A program made the translations under genes and the position numbers. Of a stretch of DNA of 6,442 nucleotides, positions 1 through 5,321 are shown in pieces. Position 1 is the stretch's first letter; the number at the start of each line of letters is the position of its first letter. This DNA is from an uncultured Spirochaetaceae bacterium (GTDB lineage Bacteria > Spirochaetota > Spirochaetia > Treponematales > Treponemataceae): contig CACYBG010000262.1 in NCBI GenBank assembly GCA_902772605.1, positions 1 through 6,442 on the forward strand, given 5' to 3'. The notes under the pieces were generated by a model. The model ran no database searches, was not told where the DNA came from, and was given only the letters and a program-made list of their open reading frames with translations.

Positions 1-360
1 AATAAAGAGTCCCAGAATCCACATGTATTTTACGCCGAATCTTTTTTCAGGCTGATTTTGACCGCTTAATTTTGCTGCGTTTCTTTTTTGTAAAAAAATC
101 CTCACACCGAAGCCGATTGGAATCAAGCCCAAAAGTCCGACAAGTTTTCCGGGGAACCTCAGGATGTAGGTTGCAAAAAGGGCAGAACATGCAGAAATGA
201 GTGAAATGGAAACAATCTTACCGATTGCGACGGAAATTTTCTGGCTGCGCGATGAACATTGGCCGAAAAGCATTTCCTGAAGCGAAAAATTTTCCATCTC
301 CAGGGAAATCACGCTTACGGATGAAAAAATCAATAGTAACGGCATTCCGGAAAAATCCAT
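1..360 (-). CDS. Putative polytopic membrane transporter, CadD-like (partial, C-terminus beyond left edge)
   Basis: An open frame of 120 codons runs off the left edge. The ATG at 358-360 lies 5 nt after the parB stop, and an in-frame TAA lies ten codons upstream, so this start fits translational coupling to parB. Only a weak purine run (AAAGAG, inside the end of parB) could serve as ribosome binding site. Hydrophobic segments lie at about residues 5-20, 43-65 and 72-90, with a fourth beginning near 111. The stretch GLLGLIPIGFGV (residues 75-86), which follows a long hydrophobic helix, resembles the LGLIPI segment I associate with the CadD cadmium-resistance/LysE-like family. The N-terminal Asn/Asp-rich motif expected in CadD proteins is not visible, so the family call is tentative; a generic small polytopic membrane protein is the alternative. 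Position suggests co-transcription with parAB, but a role in segregation is not implied. Confidence 0.6.
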   Translation of the reverse strand, partial: MDFSGMPLLLIFSSVSVISLEMENFSLQEMLFGQCSSRSQKISVAIGKIVSISLISACSALFATYILRFPGKLVGLLGLIPIGFGVRIFLQKRNAAKLSGQNQPEKRFGVKYMWILGLFI

Positions 361-365
361 GGCAA

Positions 366-1295
366 TCAGTTCTCTTTGACTATGACGTTATAGATTCTGT
401 CCAAATCATCCTTTGTAAAATAATTCACGGTAATCGTGCCTTTTTCAAAATCGCCTTTCATGACGACTTTCGTTCCCAGTGCATCGCGGAATTTCTGCTC
501 GATGTCGATATAATTCGGGTCTCGGCCGTCAACGGTCTTTTTATCCGCAGATGATTTTGCAGCCCGGCCTCCACCGTTGAATGTCTGGGCCATCCTCTCG
601 CTTTCACGGACCGAAATATCCTGATTGACCATGCGCTCGAAAAGCACCCTCTGGTCGGATTGATTTACGACGCTCAAAAGTGCACGTGCATGTCCCGGAG
701 TGATTTTTCCGGACGCAAGGGAATCAAGCATGTCTTTCGGAAGTTTCAAAAGGCGCATGGAATTTGCAACGGTAGAGCGGTTTTTTCCGACTCGCTGGGC
801 AACCTGTTCCTGAGTTATGTTTTCCAGTTCCATCAGCTGAACGTAGGCCTGGGCTTCTTCAACCGGGTTCAAATCAGTTCGCTGGATGTTTTCAATCAAT
901 GCAACTTCAAGCTTTCGGCTGTCTGAATACTTTCTGAGCTGTACCGGTACCTTTTCCAATCCGGCGGCCCTTGCAGCCCTGGTTCTTCGTTCTCCGGCAA
1001 TTATATAGAAGGTTCCGTCCTCCGCATCTTCAATTATAATCGGTGAAAGGACTCCTTCCTGACGCACGGATTCTGTCAGTTCGGCAAGCTTTTCTTCATC
1101 AAAAAAGGTTCGCGGCTGCCATGGATTCGGTTTCAGCAGGTTCGGATTAACCCACAATGTTCCGTTTTCATCGGCATCAATTCCCTTTGGAAGCTTTGTT
1201 TTTACATTCGTTTTTTTTACTGCGGGCTCAGAGACTTCCGCTTCCTGCATCAAAGCGTTGAGTCCCTTTCCCAGTCTTGATGTCTGCTTAGCCAC
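366..1295 (-). CDS. parB: Chromosome partitioning protein ParB (Spo0J family, parS-binding CTPase)
   Basis: Predicted 309-aa ParB of usual length. The N-terminus has the RLGKGLNAL motif (residues 7-15) that in this family contacts and stimulates the ParA ATPase. The CTP-binding ParB/Srx fold follows, with GERRTRA at 101-107 and ENIQRTDLNPVEEA at 135-148. A helix-turn-helix for parS recognition lies at about 160-185, followed by GHARALL (201-207), a low-complexity linker (about 238-258) and a C-terminal dimerisation region. By family knowledge it binds parS, slides as a CTP clamp and works with ParA and SMC in origin segregation. The start is GTG at 1293-1295, inside the last codons of parA (8-bp overlap, GTGGCTAA), with AAGAGG nine bases upstream. 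This is a classic coupled arrangement. All key motifs are intact. No full parS site is present in the window. Confidence 0.97.
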   Translation of the reverse strand: MAKQTSRLGKGLNALMQEAEVSEPAVKKTNVKTKLPKGIDADENGTLWVNPNLLKPNPWQPRTFFDEEKLAELTESVRQEGVLSPIIIEDAEDGTFYIIAGERRTRAARAAGLEKVPVQLRKYSDSRKLEVALIENIQRTDLNPVEEAQAYVQLMELENITQEQVAQRVGKNRSTVANSMRLLKLPKDMLDSLASGKITPGHARALLSVVNQSDQRVLFERMVNQDISVRESERMAQTFNGGGRAAKSSADKKTVDGRDPNYIDIEQKFRDALGTKVVMKGDFEKGTITVNYFTKDDLDRIYNVIVKEN

Positions 1296-2043
1296 GGTTC
1301 AGAACCTCTTCAGATAGTTTTTCATAGCTTTTCGCTCCAATGCATACGGGGTCATATTTGCATATCGGCTCTCCATGGGAAGGTGCTTCGGACAGCTTTA
1401 TGTTGCGCGGAATGATTGTATTGAAAACCAAATCCTTGAAGTAGCTTTTTACCTGCATTACTACATCCTGAGCCAAACGGGTGCGGCTGTCATACATCGT
1501 AAAGAAAATTCCACCGATTACAAGGCTTGGATTGATTGTCTGCTGAACTTTTTTAACGGTCTGAAGGAGGAGGGAGATTCCTTCAAGGGCAAAGTATTCA
1601 CACTGCATGGGGACAAGTACTGCATCAGCCGCTGCAAGGCCATTCAGGGTAAGGATTCCCAGCGACGGCGGACAGTCTATCAGTATGAAGTCATATTTTT
1701 CACGGAGGGGTTCCAGGGCTTTTTTAAGGAAGAATTCCCTGTTTTCCTGATCGACAAGCTCGATTGCGGCTCCGGAAAGGTCGATTGAAGCGGTTATGGC
1801 ATCCAGATTTTCAACGCAGGAATGTTTCACGGCTTCCTCGTGTGATGCAGAACCGGCCAAAAGTTCGTAAACGGTGGGCTTATCCTTGCTTACTCCGACT
1901 CCGCTGGACATGTTTCCCTGGCTGTCAAAATCAACCAAAAGAACCTTTTTTCCCGCCTCTGCAATATAGGCGCCAATATTGATGGCAGAAGTAGTTTTTC
2001 CTACTCCTCCTTTCTGATTGACAAATACAAATACCTTACCCAT
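1288..2043 (-). CDS. parA: Chromosome partitioning ATPase ParA (Soj/MinD superfamily)
   Basis: A 251-aa Soj-type ATPase. It has the deviant Walker A KGGVGKTT at residues 11-18 with the signature lysine, Walker A' LLVDFDSQGN at 35-44, Walker B FILIDCPPSLG at 119-129, and the SRTRLAQDVV segment near 186-195, where chromosomal ParA proteins carry a DNA-binding arginine. No N-terminal HTH extension is present, so it is the chromosomal (Soj) rather than the plasmid P1/F type. By family knowledge it dimerises on ATP, binds DNA non-specifically, and is stimulated to hydrolyse ATP by the ParB N-terminus encoded next door. The ATG at 2041-2043 sits directly before the usual V-x-x-NQKGG start. No Shine-Dalgarno sequence precedes it. 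Instead an extended -10 ends 7 nt upstream, suggesting a leaderless mRNA. It overlaps parB by 8 bp. Confidence 0.97.
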   Translation of the reverse strand: MGKVFVFVNQKGGVGKTTSAINIGAYIAEAGKKVLLVDFDSQGNMSSGVGVSKDKPTVYELLAGSASHEEAVKHSCVENLDAITASIDLSGAAIELVDQENREFFLKKALEPLREKYDFILIDCPPSLGILTLNGLAAADAVLVPMQCEYFALEGISLLLQTVKKVQQTINPSLVIGGIFFTMYDSRTRLAQDVVMQVKSYFKDLVFNTIIPRNIKLSEAPSHGEPICKYDPVCIGAKSYEKLSEEVLNRG

Positions 2044-2070
2044 GTTTCACAGTATACCACTTTTTTTCAC
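2043..2070. promoter_or_regulatory. parS-like half-site and repeated TTTCAC box over the parA promoter
   Basis: TGTTTCAC at 2043-2050 is an exact half of the known bacterial parS consensus (TGTTTCACGTGAAACA); its other half is not conserved. A second TTTCAC lies at 2065-2070, exactly 20 bp (about two helical turns) away. Together they bracket the -10 element and overlap the start codon. They could be an operator for autoregulation by ParB or ParA, or chance matches. Confidence 0.3.
2051..2059 (-). promoter_or_regulatory. Extended -10 promoter of parAB, predicted to give a leaderless mRNA
   Basis: Reading the minus strand, TGG TATACT forms an extended -10 (TGn at 2059-2057, TATACT at 2056-2051). 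The -35 region at normal spacing (TAGTCT, 2079-2074) is poor, which fits an extended -10 promoter. The usual distance from -10 to start site places +1 at about 2044-2043, at the A of the parA ATG. No GGAG-like sequence lies between the promoter and the ATG. Start-site placement is inferred from spacing only. Confidence 0.6.
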
Positions 2071-2085
2071 GCTAGACTACCATTT

Positions 2086-2349
2086 TTCTCAGGGGTTCAG
2101 CATGAAAATAAAAGTATTTATGCGGAACGGAATCTGGTTAGCAAAAATGTCGAGTCAAATAAACATAGTTTATAACAGGCTCCCAGCGTGTGTACGTCCC
2201 GAAAAAAGGCTTTTCTCACTTCGTTCGTGCAGATTTTTTTCGTTCCGGCCACCCGCTTCCGCCTGTTGAACCAAGGTTATCAGACTCGACACATCTACAA
2301 AAGGTGTCGTTCCGCACATCTGTTTAAAATTATGCTGAACCCCTGAGAA
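2086..2349. repeat. 264-bp imperfect palindrome with perfect 18-bp terminal inverted repeats (MITE-like)
   Basis: TTCTCAGGGGTTCAGCAT at 2086-2103 is repeated exactly, inverted, at 2332-2349. Reading inward, both arms share further blocks in the same order: TGCGGAACG (left 2120-2128), TGTCGAGTC (left 2149-2157), AACAGGC (left 2174-2180), AGCG-n-GTG, and CGAAAAAA (left 2200-2207, right 2235-2242). Only about 27 nt remain as a central loop. The arms are therefore two diverged inverted copies of one unit of about 115-122 bp. No convincing open frame fits inside; an 86-codon frame across it on the minus strand has no recognisable features. No clear target-site duplication is visible. It could be a non-autonomous mobile element, a bacterial interspersed palindromic repeat, or a long hairpin acting as terminator between the upstream operon and parA. 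Confidence 0.75.
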
Positions 2350-2426
2350 CTTTTGCTTGGAGGGGAACCGATTTGCATGAATGACCAACACATTTCCCCT
2401 TAAAAACGACAGGGCGGCGGCACAAA
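2350..2426. other. Short non-coding spacer downstream of the four-TM protein gene
   Basis: This 77-bp stretch separates the stop of the four-TM protein gene from the palindromic element. It contains a 7-bp inverted repeat (AGGGGAA 2361-2367, TTCCCCT 2394-2400) with a 26-nt loop and no following U-tract on the transcribed strand, so it is a poor terminator. Nothing else is recognised. Confidence 0.5.
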
Positions 2427-3149
2427 TCAACGGTTTTCCTTGAGGTTTCTTTCGCGAATCTGGTTTTCCAGGACGGAGAGGACCTTTTTGAACGCTGCAT
2501 CATCGCTGCCGGCTATGACTGAATCGCACAGACTGCTGATTTGGGTTACGTTCATCAGTATTTCCTGCTCGAGTTTTGCCGCATCAATCGTGCAGACGGA
2601 GGTCATGTTGTTCACGCTTTCATCCAGAGCTTCAATCTTCTTTTTTTCAGTGAAATTCTTTTCCGGAAGGGCGTTGGTCTTTAAAACAAGGGTGTCCAGG
2701 GACGTGCGTATCTGAGTAATCAATCCCAGGGCCGGGGTTTCGGAAGACTGGGCTTTGAGTGCACGCTGATTTTTTCTGAATGCGATGAAAAATGCCGTCA
2801 AAAGTCCCAAAATCAACACGCCAAGGACAATCCAGCCGACAAGGACCGGAATCAGCTTGAAATAAACAGTCAGCATCAAAATCAGGCAGAGGACTTCGAA
2901 AATCAGTACGAATATTTTTGCATGGGAAAAAAGCGACCTTGGCTTGCGTCCCGAATCCACGTTTTTAAGCTGGACGAATCCTGCTGGAACGGCAAATGCA
3001 AGGTACATCACATAAAGGCTCACCCACAGAAAGAGTCCGCGGGGCACGAAATCGACGTTCAACTTCAAAAACATCCACTGCGAAAAACCTAAGACTCCCA
3101 ATCCGAATATGAAAAGGGCGGCATTGCACAGAAAACATTTTAACTTCAT
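2427..3149 (-). CDS. Unrecognised four-TM membrane protein with a cytosolic helical C-terminal region
   Basis: I do not recognise a family. The predicted product is 240 aa. Four hydrophobic segments lie at about residues 7-28, 37-61, 78-99 and 101-124, the last two in a hairpin. A charged, probably helical soluble region of about 115 residues follows, with segments compatible with coiled coil (about 140-230). The start is ATG at 3147-3149 because GGAG (3158-3161) lies 8 nt upstream. The frame stays open further, to an ATG at 3189-3191 and a TTG at 3201-3203, but neither has a spaced ribosome binding site. It begins 81 bp after the HD-GYP stop on the same strand, with no convincing terminator or promoter between, so co-transcription is likely. 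A function coupled to the upstream c-di-GMP phosphodiesterase is possible but inferred from context only. An A8 run (3164-3171) lies just upstream of its ribosome binding site. Confidence 0.8.
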   Translation of the reverse strand: MKLKCFLCNAALFIFGLGVLGFSQWMFLKLNVDFVPRGLFLWVSLYVMYLAFAVPAGFVQLKNVDSGRKPRSLFSHAKIFVLIFEVLCLILMLTVYFKLIPVLVGWIVLGVLILGLLTAFFIAFRKNQRALKAQSSETPALGLITQIRTSLDTLVLKTNALPEKNFTEKKKIEALDESVNNMTSVCTIDAAKLEQEILMNVTQISSLCDSVIAGSDDAAFKKVLSVLENQIRERNLKENR

Positions 3150-3230
3150 TTTTGATTCTCCAATTTTTTTTCGCGCCGTTATTTTGGACATCCCCAAAAA
3201 CAAATTTTCAATGATTTTCAGGGGTTCCCT

Positions 3231-5003
3231 TTATAAATCCGGTCCGTCGTTCCCAACGTTCAGGGACATCTGGTCGTAAAGCTCCTTAAGCTTCTGCCTT
3301 GCACTCTTGAACGCATCGACAACACACGGGTCGAATCTTTTGCCGCTGCAGTCTTCAACGATTTCACAGGCTTTTTCAAACTGATAGACACCCCTTGCCG
3401 CATGTCGGGCTGAAAGGGAGTCGAAAACATCGGCGACGGCTATAATCCTGGCGGAAAGCGGTATTTCATTTTCCACAAGACCGTTCGGCGATCCGTTTCC
3501 GTTCCACCACTCGTGATGGTAAAGCGTAACTTCATGAGCCAATCTATAGAACAGGTCATCAGGATTATTGACAATCATTCGGTCTACAATCTGCATTCCC
3601 ATGACCGTATGGGACTTAAGAACCTTCTGCTCTTCCTCGGTGCGGTTGCTTTTGCTGAGAATTTCAGTCGGCACCATGATTTTACCGATATCGTGGATTG
3701 GAGCAATCTGACCAAGGGTTTCCATGTAGGAGTCGGTCAGGATGTCCGTATAATATCCCAAGCGTCTGAGTTCCCTGGCGATTACAAATGTATAGTTACT
3801 TGTGCGCCTCATGTGGTCGGCTGTCGGACTGTGCTTTTCCTGTACGAACTGAAGGGCTCCGGAAACCAACTTGTCGCGCATACCCATGGCCCTGTTCCGC
3901 ATGGCCCTGAGCGTTGATGAAAGGGCAATGTTCTGCTGCTCCAGAAAATCGGTCTGGGCAATCTGGTCGGTAACGTCATAAAGCGTAATGACATATCCCT
4001 GAAGGCTCCGTTCGGATCCCATGCGGTGAACGTCAAACTCAAAGCGGAGTTTTCCAAGCTTCAGGATTCCGTCGTCAATCGTAAGCGTTTCGTGAATCGG
4101 CGGGGTAATCAGGTTCTGAAGTTCGATACAGGCCTTCAGGCGTTTATAGGAATCTTCCTTGAGGCTTTTATACTCCGGAAAAAGAACCTTGGCGGCCTTA
4201 TTTGCATAGCGGACAAAAAACCTGTTGTCGATTATGAACAGCGGATTGCCAAGCGAATTTATGACTTCCGAGCGGGATATGTCGTAAAGGTTCGAAACCT
4301 TTTTCTTTCCGATGAAAAAGATGGTTGCACCGGTTCCAATGATACAGGCAATCGGAACCAGAGGAATCCTTTGTCTGTACATGTCGAAAATCAGGTCGAG
4401 CATGATTAAAACCTGAGGAATATAGGCGACATAGAAAAAATGATGCTGAATGCGGTATCTGTATCGGTGCGCAATGACGAACGACTTGATGAAAATGACC
4501 AATTGGTGGAAGAGGAACAGTCCTATGAGGCCCAGATAAAAGATTCTGTACGGACTGAAACCGATATCCACGAAAGAAAGTCCATCGACATTAACGACTT
4601 CAAATTTCTGGAAGAACCAGGCGAACGGTCCCTTTCCGTCTTTTGTTGCACCGAAAACGGGCAGGAACATGATGACAAGCACGATTCCAAGGAAAATGGA
4701 CGTTCCCTTGCTTATCGATTCGTTGTAGACGTAGCAGAAGGTAACGAAGAGAGTAACAGACAACATGAGGGCCACCGCATGCTGAACCTTCACGCCTATT
4801 GAAAGAGCCTGCTCGGTAGATCCCAGAAAATGAATAAGCGTAGCGATGGAATAAATCAATGTTCCGTTCAATGCAGAAATTACGTATTTTTTTGCTTCAG
4901 TGGCGCGGGTCGAATTGAATGCAACAATCGCAACCAACTGTATGCCTACAGAAAACCATAGGAGATACAGGTAAGAATTTTGAAAAAAAGTCTGAAAGTT
5001 CAT
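3231..5003 (-). CDS. 7TM-PAS-HD-GYP membrane signalling protein, probable c-di-GMP phosphodiesterase
   Basis: Predicted 590 aa. Seven hydrophobic segments span about residues 11-233, like the N-terminal 7TM sensor region of some histidine kinases. A PAS-like domain follows (about 245-348: GNPLFIID, YVITLYDVTDQ), then a helical linker and an HD-GYP domain (about 390-580). Expected metal and catalytic residues are present: His397, HDIGK at 437-441, His465, His-His 496-497, and Asp525 in ADVFD. The C-terminal SGKRFDPCVVDAF is typical. The family hydrolyses cyclic di-GMP in the cytoplasm; the 7TM and PAS regions would sense an unknown signal. The GYP loop reads NGNGSP instead of the usual DGxGYP. 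The start is ATG at 5001-5003: GGGAGGTG (5010-5017) sits 6 nt upstream, and an in-frame GTG at 5010-5012 lies inside that ribosome binding site. Its promoter lies about 100 bp upstream. Confidence 0.93.
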   Translation of the reverse strand: MNFQTFFQNSYLYLLWFSVGIQLVAIVAFNSTRATEAKKYVISALNGTLIYSIATLIHFLGSTEQALSIGVKVQHAVALMLSVTLFVTFCYVYNESISKGTSIFLGIVLVIMFLPVFGATKDGKGPFAWFFQKFEVVNVDGLSFVDIGFSPYRIFYLGLIGLFLFHQLVIFIKSFVIAHRYRYRIQHHFFYVAYIPQVLIMLDLIFDMYRQRIPLVPIACIIGTGATIFFIGKKKVSNLYDISRSEVINSLGNPLFIIDNRFFVRYANKAAKVLFPEYKSLKEDSYKRLKACIELQNLITPPIHETLTIDDGILKLGKLRFEFDVHRMGSERSLQGYVITLYDVTDQIAQTDFLEQQNIALSSTLRAMRNRAMGMRDKLVSGALQFVQEKHSPTADHMRRTSNYTFVIARELRRLGYYTDILTDSYMETLGQIAPIHDIGKIMVPTEILSKSNRTEEEQKVLKSHTVMGMQIVDRMIVNNPDDLFYRLAHEVTLYHHEWWNGNGSPNGLVENEIPLSARIIAVADVFDSLSARHAARGVYQFEKACEIVEDCSGKRFDPCVVDAFKSARQKLKELYDQMSLNVGNDGPDL

Positions 5004-5009
5004 AAAGTG

Positions 5010-5017
5010 CACCTCCC
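5010..5017 (-). promoter_or_regulatory. Strong Shine-Dalgarno deciding the HD-GYP gene start
   Basis: GGGAGGTG on the minus strand, with CACTTT separating it from the ATG at 5001-5003. It contains the GTG that would give the longest frame, so that longer start is rejected. A TCCC at 5027-5030 could pair with its GGGA, or instead with an upstream GGGA at 5034-5037, giving two short alternative hairpins. Confidence 0.8.
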
Positions 5018-5071
5018 ATACTCAAAGGGATTTTCCCATTTTTAATATCATTTCCAATATATTAATCTGGG

Positions 5072-5100
5072 CATCTCTAAAAAAAAGAAGTTTTTAGATG
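5072..5100 (-). promoter_or_regulatory. Hairpin at the 5' end of the HD-GYP leader
   Basis: Minus-strand CTAAAAA near the 5' end pairs with TTTTTAG, extended by CAT with ATG after a 2-nt bulge. It begins within a few bases of the predicted transcription start. The stem is A/U-rich and weak; it might stabilise the mRNA or be incidental. Confidence 0.3.
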
Positions 5101-5108
5101 TTCCCTCT

Positions 5109-5137
5109 ATAATATCCCCTTTTCTTTCATTTGTCCA
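5109..5137 (-). promoter_or_regulatory. Sigma70-type promoter of the HD-GYP gene
   Basis: On the minus strand TGGACA (5137-5132, 5 of 6 consensus bases) is followed by a 17-nt spacer and TATTAT (5114-5109, 5 of 6). The predicted start site is near 5102, leaving a leader of about 98 nt before the ATG at 5003. This is the best promoter match in the window. Confidence 0.7.
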
Positions 5138-5151
5138 TCTTAGAATGCTTT

Positions 5152-5180
5152 AAGTTAAAGTTATCTTAAATCAATCTTAA
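5152..5180 (-). promoter_or_regulatory. Three direct-repeat boxes at 11-bp spacing upstream of the HD-GYP promoter
   Basis: The minus strand has TTAAGAT at 5180-5174, TTAAGAT at 5169-5163 and the degenerate TTAACTT at 5158-5152, each starting 11 bp after the previous one. A fourth similar heptamer, CTAAGAT (5143-5137), touches the -35. Direct repeats on one helical face just upstream of -35 resemble binding sites of OmpR/PhoB-type response regulators. The regulator is not known. Confidence 0.35.
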
Positions 5181-5275
5181 TAAAAGGGTGTGATGATTAA
5201 TGAGGATGAAAATTGGCAGAACTTTTTGCAGCAGGTTCGATTTCAGTAAAATAAGCTTTTAGAAATCCTAAGGGA

Positions 5276-5311
5276 AACGCTGACTAATCCGAAAATGGAC
5301 TACTCAGCGTT
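5276..5311 (-). terminator. Hairpin downstream of the lipoprotein gene, possible terminator
   Basis: AACGCTGA (5276-5283) and TCAGCGTT (5304-5311) form a perfect 8-bp stem. Beyond one mismatch it continues with six more pairs (one G-U on the minus transcript) and a 6-nt loop. It starts 11 nt after the lipoprotein stop. The following bases (TTTCCCTTAGG) are only partly U-rich, so it may be an inefficient intrinsic terminator or a 3'-end stabiliser. Confidence 0.5.
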
Positions 5312-5321
5312 AATCTTGCGC

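Larger units (their letters stand above)
5013..5321. other. AT-rich intergenic regulatory region between the lipoprotein and HD-GYP genes
   Basis: No convincing gene lies in this stretch of about 310 bp. On the minus strand it holds, in order of transcription, the hairpin after the lipoprotein stop (5276-5311), a run of about 95 bp without recognised features, phased TTAAGAT boxes and a palindrome CTTTAAgTTAAAG (5148-5160), a sigma70-type promoter, and a roughly 100-nt leader with a hairpin at 5072-5100. Plus-strand frames of 17-18 codons near 5192-5250 are too short to support. Confidence 0.7.

Noticed and set aside
681..690. TGCACGTGCA palindrome with a CACGTG core, parS-like centre inside parB
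   Set aside because: The flanks do not match the parS arms (no GTTTC/GAAAC), and the bases encode the conserved GHARAL motif of ParB, which explains them.
2086..2349. Palindromic element as an integron attC site (Treponema integrons are known)
   Set aside because: The expected RYYYAAC and GTTRRRY core sites are not found at the ends, and the element is not next to a cassette-like gene series.
2361..2400. AGGGGAA/TTCCCCT inverted repeat as terminator of the four-TM gene
   Set aside because: The 26-nt loop is large, the stem only 7 bp, and no U-tract follows on the minus transcript.
2170..2430. 86-codon minus-strand frame between parA and the four-TM protein gene
   Set aside because: It runs through the palindromic element, shows no domain, signal or convincing ribosome binding site, and its sequence is explained by the repeat.
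3513..3917. Plus-strand frames opposite the HD-GYP, parA and parB genes
   Set aside because: They mirror well-supported minus-strand genes and lack ribosome binding sites and family features.
5013..5102. c-di-GMP riboswitch in the HD-GYP leader
   Set aside because: The conserved GEMM core elements are not visible in this AT-rich leader of about 98 nt.
5192..5250. Plus-strand small frames of 17-18 codons (start ATG at 5192 with AAAAGGG upstream)
   Set aside because: Very short, no promoter evident, and no recognisable peptide; chance frames are expected at this length.
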